This document shows, one piece after another, positions 1 through 6,427 of a DNA stretch of 6,427 nt. Position 1 is the first letter of the stretch, and every line of letters starts with the position of its first letter. The stretch is from JBDSYA01 sp039925865 (GTDB lineage: Bacteria; Bacteroidota; Ignavibacteria; Tepidaquicellales; Tepidaquicellaceae), in NCBI GenBank assembly GCA_039925865.1, contig JBDSYA010000265.1:1-6427 (forward strand), written 5' to 3'. The notes below the pieces were generated by a model. It saw only the letters and a list, made by a program, of their open reading frames with translations, made no database searches and was not told the origin of the DNA. The position numbers were made by a program, and so were the translations under genes.

Positions 1-452
1 ATCAAAGCGGCATCTATGCGTATTTTATTACAATCGATTCACTTGGAAATCCGGAATTTCCATATATTGTAGGAAGCACTTATTACGGAGAGATCGTTCC
101 GGGCAATACACCTCCCGGGGGACATATCACTATAAGTGAACCTGTAGTGCAATACCTTCCAACCGGAATTGAAAATGCAAATGAATTATTAGATTTCAAT
201 TTATATCAAAATTATCCGAACCCGTTTAATCCGGAAACAAATATTAAATTCAGTATTAGAAAATCTGTAGAGGTAAATTTAAAAGTTTATGATATTTCAG
301 GAAAAGAAGTTGCTACATTGATCAATCAGAAGCTGTCAGCGGGAAGTTATGTTATGAAATTTAATGGTAATCTCTTCGCATCGGGAATTTATTATTATAG
401 ACTTTCCTCAAAAGATTTTAAGCAGACAAAAAAAATGACCTTACTTAAATAA
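1..452 (+). CDS. Secreted protein C-terminus: probable YHYH-domain tail plus T9SS type A sorting domain (5' partial)
   Basis: The frame is open to the left edge (first whole codon at position 3), giving 149 visible residues ending at TAA 450-452, so the true start lies outside the window. Residues 1-33 (SGIYAYFITID, then GNPEFPYIVG and YYGE) resemble the end of the YHYH domain found in secreted proteins of unknown function; this is recognised from memory, with only its tail visible. A Pro/Gly-rich linker follows. From about residue 65 there is a T9SS type A sorting domain: LYQNYPNPFNPET, a beta-rich core with VYDISGKEV, the SAGSY turn, SGIYYYRL, and a basic end (KQTKKMTLLK). In this family the domain directs export through the outer membrane by the type IX system and is usually cleaved to anchor or release the protein. 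A GTG at 147 could be called as a start, but the upstream frame is continuous and domain-like. The sorting domain is near certain; the YHYH call is moderate. Confidence 0.8.
   Translation, partial: QSGIYAYFITIDSLGNPEFPYIVGSTYYGEIVPGNTPPGGHITISEPVVQYLPTGIENANELLDFNLYQNYPNPFNPETNIKFSIRKSVEVNLKVYDISGKEVATLINQKLSAGSYVMKFNGNLFASGIYYYRLSSKDFKQTKKMTLLK
195..449 (+). other. T9SS type A C-terminal sorting domain (coding segment)
   Basis: This is the last ~85 residues of the first gene. It begins FNLYQNYPNPFNPET and ends in a Lys-rich tail. The NPFNP motif, the VYDISG(K)EV strand, the L..G.Y turn and the SGIYYYRL strand follow the order known for the Por secretion (TIGR04183-type) domain. It predicts that the host has a type IX secretion system and that the protein is exported across both membranes. 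Confidence 0.85.
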
Positions 453-505
453 CAAATCTATAACCCTTAGAAATTATTTCTCGACAACTCAACTCAGATA
501 CTCCT

Positions 506-1935
506 TTATTTAATTACTTTCCTGTTCCAGAAAAGATAAAAAGGAATTCCGCTTAACACCAGCGCTAATCCTATTCCGGCATCACGTGGGTTTTGTATAA
601 TGGTTACAACTACCAGAGTTATACAAAACAGTACAAATATAAGTGGAAGTATCGGGTAACCGATAGCTCTGTAAGGTCTTGGCGTATCTTTCATTTTTCT
701 CCTCAATATAAAAACTCCGAAAGCTCCGGCGCCATAAAATATAAATGAAGCAAAGATCAGCATATCAGTTAATTGGTCAAATGTTCCTGACAACACCAAT
801 ATAGAAGCCCATATTCCTTGTATTATTAAAGAGGTTGAAGGGGTTCTGAATTTTGAGTGGATATCTCCACAGGATTTAAAAAAAGTTTATCCTTTGCCAT
901 GGCAAAATATATTCTCGATGAAGCGAGTATTGTTCCGTTTGTCGTTCCAAATGTTGCGATCATAATTAAAACTGAAATGAAAAGTGCCCCGCCGTTTCCG
1001 AGAAATTTTCTCATAACTTCAACTGCTATAATAGTATTTTCTCTGCCCGCTATTTCCATTATTTCACTCACAGGCATTACATATAAATAGACAAAGTTAG
1101 TAAGAAGGTAAATTGCCATCACGGTTCCAACTCCTATAAACAAAGCAAGCGGAATATTTCTTTTAGGATTTTTTACTTCACCTCCAAGATATCCTATGTT
1201 ATTCCAGCCGTCGTAAGCCCAGAAGGCTCCGAGCATTGCAGCAAACATAGCCCCGAATAATCCCAGTGAAGTACCATATTGTGCTGAGGGATTTTCTCCC
1301 AGCGGTCTTAAATTATCAACTGTGCCCCCGCTCAAAGTAAGGCCTAAAAAAATTATAATTAATATTCCAACAACTTTTAAAGATGTGAATACATTGTTTA
1401 TAAATCCTCCAAATATTACTCCCAGATAATTTGCCGCTGTGAGGAAAAGGATAGTTATGATCGTAAGTACTTTTACTCCGAAGCTTGCCAGGGGATTGAA
1501 AATTCCGAACAGGGTAAATTGTTCATATGTTTCGCTTAAATGTGGCAGAGGAATAACAGCATTTACGGATTCAGCAAAAACGTATGCGATGGATGCGATC
1601 GAAGCTGTCTGAATTACAGAGAAGCACGACCATCCGTATATAAATGCAAATGCCTTTCCGTACATTTCTTTGAAATAAACATACTGTCCTCCGGGAGCCG
1701 CTATCATTCCTGCAACTTCAGCATTTGTTGCCGCTCCTATGAGAGTTACCACTCCTGCAATTATCCAGCAGAGTAAAATTATTCCGCCGGATTGAAGATC
1801 AAGAGACATCGGAGCTGCTTTTTTAAAAATTCCCGAACCTATCATTGAACTTATAACGATCAGGATAGCTGTGTATAGTCCAAGCTTGGTGAGCAGGCCG
1901 CTTGAATGTACTTCGTGAGTATTTTTATCTTTCAT
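506..1935 (-). CDS. APC-family amino acid permease, reading frame broken by -1 shift (frameshifted or recoded)
   Basis: Inner-membrane amino acid transporter or exchanger of the APC superfamily (PotE/LAT-like). The first frame runs from ATG 1935 to TAA at 826 (369 aa). It has GSGIF at residues 33-37 (unwound TM1 substrate site), GGQYVYFKEMYG near 82-93, AYDGWNN at 240-246 (TM6), GGEVKNPKRNIP at 251-262, and SSRIYFAMAKD at 339-349. The frame then degenerates into an unrelated 16-residue tail. Family sequence resumes in the -1 frame from 877: HSKFRTP, then IIQGIWAS, LSGTFDQLTDM and the last two membrane spans, ending at TAA 508-506. Joined at the T7 run (878-884) the product is about 476 aa, a normal 12-TM length, so this is one gene and not two. 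The cause could be an indel, a sequencing error or recoding. There is no Shine-Dalgarno upstream of the ATG. It lies 58 bp downstream of pfkA on the same strand. The substrate cannot be assigned. Confidence 0.85.
857..870 (-). other. Small hairpin 6 nt downstream of the slippery heptamer
   Basis: The coding strand reads GTGGA-GATA-TCCAC, a perfect 5-bp stem with a GATA tetraloop. It starts after a 6-nt spacer (AATCCT) from the heptamer, within the 5-9 nt range usual for -1 frameshift stimulators. The stem is short and encodes the GDIH residues of the restored frame, so it could be chance. Confidence 0.35.
877..883 (-). other. In-phase T TTT TTA slippery heptamer at the permease frame break
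   Basis: On the coding strand the permease codons 351-353 read CTT TTT TTA, which place the X XXY YYZ heptamer T TTT TTA exactly in the zero frame. Slippage by -1 there makes the next codon AAA (877-875) and opens the frame that encodes the missing C-terminal family sequence. The heptamer class is an established -1 frameshift site (it is the HIV-1 gag-pol type). Whether it is used here is inference; a lost T in the same homopolymer would look identical. Confidence 0.5.
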
Positions 1936-1993
1936 AATTTTAATTAAGTAAGATTAAACATAACTAATGTAAATTTCCACAAATATGTTTTAA

Positions 1994-3037
1994 TTATTTA
2001 AAAAATACCTGTGCAACTTTATATATTTCCGGATCAACTGTTTTGAGTTTACTGATTGCTTTTTTAATGGGAATATCTGTGATCTTGTTTGAAACTATGG
2101 CGCACATATTTCCGAATTTCTTTTCTTTTATCATGTCTACTGAATACACTCCAAAGCGGGTACCTAATATCCTGTCGAATGCTGTCGGCATTCCGCCCCT
2201 CTGAACATAACCCAATATTGTCGCACGCGTTTCGAATCCTGATCTCCTCTCAATTTCTTCTGAAAGATAGTAGCATATTCCGCCCAGCCTCTCCCTTCCA
2301 AAGCCATCAAGCTTTTTCTTTTTTTTCTTTTGAGATCCGGGGGACTTTAGTTCAAATGCATTCAGCTTAACTCCTTCGGCGACAACGATTATTGAAAACA
2401 ACTTTCCCCTTGTATACCTATTCTTAATTACGTCAACTATGTCATCAATCTTAAATTTCTTTTCCGGGATAAGAACCGCATCTGCTCCTCCTGCAATACC
2501 TGCATAGACTGCGATCCATCCTGCATTCCTGCCCATGACTTCGATAACCATTACCCTGTGATGAGATTCTGCAGTTGAATGCAGCCTGTCAATTGCTTCC
2601 GTTGCAATGTTTACTGCAGTATCAAAGCCGAAAGTAAAATCAGTGCCGTAAATATCGTTATCTATAGTCTTCGGAATTCCAATAACATTAACACCCTCTT
2701 TATATGCCAATTGGGCTATATGCATTGAACCTTCACCGCCTATGCATATTATGGAATCAAAATCGGCTTTGTAAATTTTTTCCATCAGTTTTTTCTTACC
2801 GTTCCTTTCCAGAAAAGGACTGTATCTTGATGTTCCGATAATTGTACCGCCGCGATTGATAATTCCTGAAACTTCCTTCAGGCCAAGGTTAATATAATCC
2901 TCATCAATTAAGCCTTTCCATCCGTTCAGTATTCCTACTGTCTGATAATTATACTCCATTGACTTCCTTACTATCGCCCGTAAAACTGCGTTAAGCCCGG
3001 GACAATCGCCTCCGCTGGTAAGAACTCCTATTTTCAT
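1994..3037 (-). CDS. pfkA: 6-phosphofructokinase (PPi/mixed-substrate-like clade, predicted ATP-using)
   Basis: Cytoplasmic glycolytic enzyme that phosphorylates fructose 6-phosphate to fructose 1,6-bisphosphate. The 347-residue protein starts with the phosphoryl-donor loop GGDCPGLN (9-16), followed by GGEGS (100-104), PKTIDND with the catalytic Asp (122-128, D126), the long FGFDTAVNIATEAID helix, substrate-site R161 and MGR (168-170), E221 and R271, and LGYVQRGGMPTAFDR (275-289). At the two donor-specificity positions it has Gly103 (E. coli 104) and Lys123 (E. coli 124). ATP enzymes of the E. coli type have Gly/Gly and PPi enzymes Asp/Lys. The Gly/Lys pair matches the ATP-using members of the actinobacterial-type group III clade, so ATP is predicted but mixed use is possible. 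Six lysines (237-242) sit in a surface insertion before the RERLGG helix. The start is secure because family homology begins within two residues of it. No Shine-Dalgarno is visible; the leader is A-rich. Confidence 0.95.
   Translation of the reverse strand: MKIGVLTSGGDCPGLNAVLRAIVRKSMEYNYQTVGILNGWKGLIDEDYINLGLKEVSGIINRGGTIIGTSRYSPFLERNGKKKLMEKIYKADFDSIICIGGEGSMHIAQLAYKEGVNVIGIPKTIDNDIYGTDFTFGFDTAVNIATEAIDRLHSTAESHHRVMVIEVMGRNAGWIAVYAGIAGGADAVLIPEKKFKIDDIVDVIKNRYTRGKLFSIIVVAEGVKLNAFELKSPGSQKKKKKKLDGFGRERLGGICYYLSEEIERRSGFETRATILGYVQRGGMPTAFDRILGTRFGVYSVDMIKEKKFGNMCAIVSNKITDIPIKKAISKLKTVDPEIYKVAQVFFK
2318..2324 (-). other. In-phase A AAA AAG heptamer within the pfkA poly-lysine run
   Basis: Codons 238-240 read AAA AAA AAG, placing the dnaX-type slippery heptamer A AAA AAG in the zero frame, within an A8 run (2319-2326). 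A -1 slip would add Glu-Lys-Ala and stop at TGA (2309-2307), giving a 243-residue product lacking the C-terminal part of the enzyme. I see no strong upstream Shine-Dalgarno-like stimulator or downstream stem, so real use is doubtful. Confidence 0.25.
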
Positions 3038-3132
3038 ATTTTTTTAACTAATTGGAAAGTAATTATGCTTGTTGTTCAGAAATATTTTATGAACTTTATT
3101 TTTATTTTTATAAATTGATTTTATAATTTTAG

Positions 3133-3145
3133 ATACTTGTAGTAT
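3133..3145. repeat. Short inverted repeat in the pfkA upstream gap
   Basis: ATACT-TGT-AGTAT is a perfect 5-bp inverted repeat with a 3-nt centre in the 134-bp AT-rich space between the membrane protein stop and the pfkA start. It overlaps a -10-like TATACT on the minus strand (3146-3141), about 100 nt before the pfkA ATG. No matching -35 box or Bacteroidota-type TAnnTTTG element was found at the right spacing. It could be a small operator or chance in AT-rich DNA. It is not followed by a T-run on the minus strand, so it is not a convincing terminator. Confidence 0.25.
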
Positions 3146-3171
3146 AAAAAAATCAAAATCAGAAAAATAAG

Positions 3172-5619
3172 TCAAACACCCATAATCTGAGATTTTATTT
3201 TTTTATGTCTGCTTAATATCAGAAGCATTGCAATAATATAAATTACGGCTGCAAGAATAAAAACAAACTTAAAACCCATGATCATTGCCAGAATTATTGC
3301 GGAAACTGTTCCAATAACGGAGAAGAACCCGTTAACAGCCCAGGCAAACGCAACAAACCTTTTTTCAGAATTAGTTATAAGCGATATCCCGACCGGGAAA
3401 GGCATGCCCATAAAAAATCCCAAAGGTAAAATTATTAAAGCAGAAACTATAATTCTCCAGTGTAAGTCGAGCCTGACAAGTGAACTGAAAATATATGGAT
3501 TCAAAATTCCGATAGCTAAAGTAAGCACAGTAATAATTCCAAATATTAAATGTAATCTTTGAGAACTGTTTTTATAAAACTTTGCTGATGTATAACTTCC
3601 AATGCCTGAGCCTATCAGCATTGACGAAACGACCGTAAGCAAGGTGATCGCAGGCTGTCCGAGAAATAAAGTAAATTTTTGTATGAGGCATATTTGCAGG
3701 AGAATATATCCGAAGCCAAGGCAGGCAAAATACATCAGATATTTTTTATCCATTGTAAATTCTCCCCCGGCCTTAATGTTGCCGGTTTCCTTTTTAAAAA
3801 ATTTCAAAGGAAGCAAAATAAATAATCCTGCAATCAGAATGCATTGAATGAGAATTGCAAGAAGTGTTGTCTCTGCTACCGGCTTATCTTTAAGTGCCAG
3901 TATTGCTTTATCATCCTGAGAAAAAGTTTCTCTGATCCCGTCAAGGGTAAGATTTTTAAATCCAATATTCTGATCAAAGAAAGGTTTATCATCAGTCGCA
4001 GGTTCTGTGTTGAATTCAAATTCAAGGGGAATATTATTTGTTTCGATCAGGGTTTTATAATTACTCTCATAGGTTGAGATCGGATCATACAGAAGGTCTA
4101 GGCTTAACGAAGCTGCCTCCTGCCGGATATTAATTGTTTCTTCTTCAGTAAAACCGTTTTTTTTATAAAGTACACCAGCTAAAAAACTTTTATCACTTTC
4201 AAAACTATTGGGAGGCCTTCTGAATAAAATAAAATTGTTTTTGCTTTCAAGCCCTTTGCTGTTTTCAAGCCTCGCGGCTTTTAAAGTCGTAATTAATTTT
4301 GGCAGCTGCGTCTCGGGACGGGATATATAAAGAACTCCGTCATTTGAAAGATGCTGCAGATATTCTTTGACCGCTTCTTTTGTCAGAATGTAGTTTTCGA
4401 TCATTCCCATAGCACCGCTTGAAACTGCAGAAGAGGAAATTGTATGCGCAGAAACTATAACATCATAAACTATTCTTTTCGACGAGAGTACCGATCGCGC
4501 ATCATCAGTAATAACATGAACGTTTTTATTGTTTTTGATAAGCGGGCCTGTCCAGAAAACAAGATCATTTCCAATAAGATCGTTAAGAATTCCATTGATC
4601 TCCACCGCAGTTATATCCTTTGCATTATGATAAAGCCCCGTCAGGATCTCACCGCCGCCGGCCGAACCAATGATGAAAACTTTTTTAGCTGAATCTTTTA
4701 CTGCAAATGCCAGGTTTGATGCATCAGCCGGTTTGGTCTGAAGCGGAAGCGATGTAACATTTGGAATATTTGTAGTAGCATTGCCCGCATCAATGATCGC
4801 CGTATAAATATCATAGCCATCCTGAGATTTCTCTTCATCTTTCATTACATCTATTTTAGAAAATGTATTCCACTCCGTTCTGACCTTAAGATCAGGACGA
4901 TCTTTTATGTAATTTCCGTAAAGCTTATTCGAAGTTACTTTTATTGGAAACCTGTTTTCCGCATCGATCATAAAAGTAAAGCTGAGCGCAATAAGTATCC
5001 CTGATATAAAGACGAGGCTTTTATACTTTTCAAATCCGAATACCATGGCCGCAAGATATCCGAATGCAGCCACAAAAATTACTGCGCCATTTCCACCTGC
5101 TACAGGAATAATAAAAACAAAAGCCACACATGCGATCCCTGCTCCAATCAGATCAAAAAAATACAGCTTTGAAACTTCTTGTTTAAAGCGAGTAAGTAAA
5201 ATTGAAATTATCAGGCCTGCGAAAAAAAACGGTATGGTTATTAAAATATAGTAAACGGGTAAATACAAAAACTGTATGGTATCGGTCAGTAAACTGAAAG
5301 GATCAAAGGGGATCTTGTTCATTAAAATAAAGCAAAGCATGACACTTGTGCCATAGCATAATGAAAGGACAGTAAGGAGTTTATCTGATTCAACAGTATT
5401 AAGTTTTTTATTAAGCGAAAGAAATACCCCGCTTACACCGAAACCCAGTAATGCAACACTGATGATCATGAAAGCAAAATGATACCATAACGCTACTGAT
5501 AAAACTCTTGTTAATGTAAATTCAAGTAAAAGTGTGGATAATGCAATAAGAAAAATTCCAATGTAATAAGATGATTTGATTTTTTCTGATCTGAGAAGTG
5601 AGGTGTGTTTTAAATTCAT
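3172..5619 (-). CDS. Fused membrane / spermidine-synthase-like (SAM-fold) protein, function unknown
   Basis: 815-residue polytopic membrane protein. N-terminal bundle (about residues 19-218, 6-7 spans) opens with LLLEFTLTRVLS and WYHFAFMIISVALLGFG. A soluble Rossmann domain (about 230-470) carries nucleotide-binding loop GSAGGGE (318-324), AVEIN (338-342), TDDAR (371-375), YDVIVS (385-390), then SSGAMGMIENYILTKEA and HLSNDGVLYISR. TDDKPFF lies at 542-548. The C-terminal bundle (about 583-802, around 7 spans) has GMPFPVG (738-744) and AWAVNGFFSVIG (759-770). This is the architecture of the widespread 'spermidine synthase-like' membrane family. The strand after YDVI lacks the D-(S/C)-x-D-P catalytic segment of true spermidine synthases, so polyamine synthesis is unlikely; a membrane-embedded transferase acting on a lipid or envelope substrate is only a guess. 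The ATG overlaps the kdsA stop, with AAGGA just upstream. Confidence 0.8.
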   Translation of the reverse strand: MNLKHTSLLRSEKIKSSYYIGIFLIALSTLLLEFTLTRVLSVALWYHFAFMIISVALLGFGVSGVFLSLNKKLNTVESDKLLTVLSLCYGTSVMLCFILMNKIPFDPFSLLTDTIQFLYLPVYYILITIPFFFAGLIISILLTRFKQEVSKLYFFDLIGAGIACVAFVFIIPVAGGNGAVIFVAAFGYLAAMVFGFEKYKSLVFISGILIALSFTFMIDAENRFPIKVTSNKLYGNYIKDRPDLKVRTEWNTFSKIDVMKDEEKSQDGYDIYTAIIDAGNATTNIPNVTSLPLQTKPADASNLAFAVKDSAKKVFIIGSAGGGEILTGLYHNAKDITAVEINGILNDLIGNDLVFWTGPLIKNNKNVHVITDDARSVLSSKRIVYDVIVSAHTISSSAVSSGAMGMIENYILTKEAVKEYLQHLSNDGVLYISRPETQLPKLITTLKAARLENSKGLESKNNFILFRRPPNSFESDKSFLAGVLYKKNGFTEEETINIRQEAASLSLDLLYDPISTYESNYKTLIETNNIPLEFEFNTEPATDDKPFFDQNIGFKNLTLDGIRETFSQDDKAILALKDKPVAETTLLAILIQCILIAGLFILLPLKFFKKETGNIKAGGEFTMDKKYLMYFACLGFGYILLQICLIQKFTLFLGQPAITLLTVVSSMLIGSGIGSYTSAKFYKNSSQRLHLIFGIITVLTLAIGILNPYIFSSLVRLDLHWRIIVSALIILPLGFFMGMPFPVGISLITNSEKRFVAFAWAVNGFFSVIGTVSAIILAMIMGFKFVFILAAVIYIIAMLLILSRHKKIKSQIMGV

Positions 5620-5628
5620 TAATTCCTT
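5617..5628 (-). promoter_or_regulatory. Shine-Dalgarno and TAATG stop/start overlap coupling kdsA to the membrane protein
   Basis: The coding strand reads AAGGAATTAATG. The kdsA TAA (5621-5619) shares its last A with the next gene's ATG (5619-5617). AAGGA lies inside the last kdsA codons, about 4 nt before the ATG. This supports the chosen start and implies translational coupling on one transcript. It is the only convincing Shine-Dalgarno seen in the window. Confidence 0.7.
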
Positions 5629-6427
5629 TTATTTCGTTTGCCCGTTATTTTAAATTCGTTAACAAGTTTTTGAACTGACACGAGCTGTGAAAGAAGTTCT
5701 TTCATTTTGTCAAGCCTGATCATACTGTTTGCATCACTCAATGCTTTTTTCGGATCCGGATGAGTTTCGATAAAGAAACCATCAACGCCAACTGCTGCGG
5801 CTGCCCGTGCCAGAAACGGTATAAGCTCCGGTGTTCCCCCGCTGACACCTTTCTCTTTTGAAGGCATCTGAATAGAATGTGTCGCATCAAAAATCACAGG
5901 GTATCCGAATTTTTTCATTATTACAAGTCCTCTCATATCAACCACTAAATTATTATAACCAAATGTAGAACCTCTTTCCGTTAAAAATATTTTTTTATTC
6001 CCTGTAGCGGCAACTTTCTCAGCCTGGTATATCATATCCTCAGGTGCAAGGAACTGGCCTTTCTTTATATTGATTATTTCACCCGATTCTCCTGCAGCTT
6101 CTAAAAGTTCAGTTTGACGGGAAAGGAATGCCGGAATTTGCAGGACGTCCGCAACTTCTGCGGCAATTTCAATTTCCAATTCTGAATGTACATCGGTAAG
6201 TATCGGCACATCAAATTCTTTTTTTACATCATCTAGGATTTTTAATGATTTATCAATGCCTATTGTTCTGAACGAACCTGAAGACGTCCTGTTTGCTTTA
6301 ATATAGGATGATTTAAAAATAAAAGGAATTTTAAGTTCGTCCGTTAGTTCTTTAAGCTTTTCACAAGTTTTGAATACAACAGATTTACTTTCAACGACAC
6401 AAGGGCCGGAAATTAAAAGCAAATTAT
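5619..6427 (-). CDS. kdsA: 3-deoxy-8-phosphooctulonate (KDO-8-P) synthase, metal-dependent class (5' partial)
   Basis: Cytoplasmic enzyme that condenses phosphoenolpyruvate with arabinose 5-phosphate to make KDO 8-phosphate, the precursor of the inner-core sugar of lipopolysaccharide. The visible frame starts at the right edge with N-L-L-L-ISGPCVVES, and homology is already in register. Only a few N-terminal residues are missing, and the TTG at 6422 is probably internal. Numbering from that TTG, motifs are GPC (6-8), FKSSYIKANR (36-45), LTDVH (75-79), IPAFLSRQTEL (96-106), INIKKGQF (117-124), ERGSTFGYNNLVVD (149-162), DATHS (179-183) and FIETHPDP (217-224). C8, H182, E219 and D230 match the four metal ligands of the Aquifex-type enzyme; E. 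coli-type metal-free enzymes have Asn in place of the Cys. The ~268 visible residues fit the family length. It overlaps the next gene by 1 nt. Confidence 0.96.
   Translation of the reverse strand, partial: NLLLISGPCVVESKSVVFKTCEKLKELTDELKIPFIFKSSYIKANRTSSGSFRTIGIDKSLKILDDVKKEFDVPILTDVHSELEIEIAAEVADVLQIPAFLSRQTELLEAAGESGEIINIKKGQFLAPEDMIYQAEKVAATGNKKIFLTERGSTFGYNNLVVDMRGLVIMKKFGYPVIFDATHSIQMPSKEKGVSGGTPELIPFLARAAAAVGVDGFFIETHPDPKKALSDANSMIRLDKMKELLSQLVSVQKLVNEFKITGKRNKRN

Noticed and set aside
147..452. A complete 101-aa gene starting at GTG 147
   Set aside because: The frame is open upstream to the window edge and encodes domain-like sequence, and sorting domains are C-terminal parts of larger proteins.
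469..481. Palindrome AGAAAT-T-ATTTCT as a bidirectional terminator between the convergent genes
   Set aside because: It is AT-only apart from one G/C pair, has at best a 4-bp stem once a loop is allowed, and no T-run follows on either side at the right distance. The 53-bp convergent gap shows no convincing terminator.
506..799. A stand-alone 97-residue membrane protein starting at TTG 799
   Set aside because: Its sequence is the C-terminal end of the APC permease, and family-like sequence continues upstream in the same frame to 877; it is part of the broken gene, not a separate one.
857..2370. Plus-strand open frames opposite the permease and pfkA
   Set aside because: They are antisense shadows with low-complexity or Cys/Ser-rich translations that match nothing I recognise.
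3140..3180. A sigma-70 promoter for pfkA using TTGACT and TATACT
   Set aside because: The TTGACT-like and TATACT-like hexamers are about 23 nt apart and the first overlaps the end of the upstream gene; no pair with normal spacing was found.
3278..5251. Several plus-strand open frames of 68-94 codons opposite the 815-residue membrane protein
   Set aside because: They are antisense to a well-supported gene with family motifs along its length, and their translations show no recognisable domain or ribosome binding site.
5619..6422. TTG 6422 as the true kdsA start
   Set aside because: The frame continues to the edge with Asn, and KdsA proteins normally have several residues before the (L/F)LIxGPC motif; the start is most likely just outside the window.

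Overview
The window reads like a piece of chromosome from an AT-rich member of the Bacteroidota/Chlorobiota/Ignavibacteriota lineage. This is inferred from three things. The first gene ends in a type IX secretion (T9SS) type A sorting domain with the NYPNPFNPET motif common in Ignavibacteria-like genomes. The minus-strand genes mostly lack a strong Shine-Dalgarno and have A/T-rich leaders. Finally, KdsA indicates a Gram-negative, KDO-containing outer membrane. No mobile element, CRISPR array, tRNA or rRNA was seen.

Layout: 1-452 (+) is the 3' end of a secreted protein, probably the tail of a YHYH domain followed by a T9SS sorting domain. It converges on a block of four minus-strand genes that fills the rest of the window. 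In transcription order (right to left) these are: kdsA (KDO-8-phosphate synthase, metal-dependent type, start cut by the window edge); an 815-residue membrane protein with a spermidine-synthase-like domain between two membrane bundles, whose ATG overlaps the kdsA stop by 1 nt (TAATG); a 134-bp AT-rich gap; a phosphofructokinase of the PPi/mixed-substrate-like clade; a 58-bp gap; and an APC-family amino acid permease whose reading frame is broken by one nucleotide at a T7 run.

How they relate: kdsA and the membrane protein look translationally coupled, which ties an uncharacterised integral membrane SAM-fold protein to envelope (KDO/lipid A) biosynthesis by context only. pfkA is central glycolysis and the permease imports or exchanges amino acids; they may be co-transcribed but share no obvious pathway.

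The most interesting point is the permease break. The zero frame carries an in-phase T TTT TTA heptamer, a classical -1 frameshift site. Six nt downstream is a perfect 5-bp stem, and a -1 shift exactly restores a normal-length (about 476-residue) permease. A one-base indel (mutation or sequencing error) remains the simpler explanation. I see no clear evidence for a wholly new system here.
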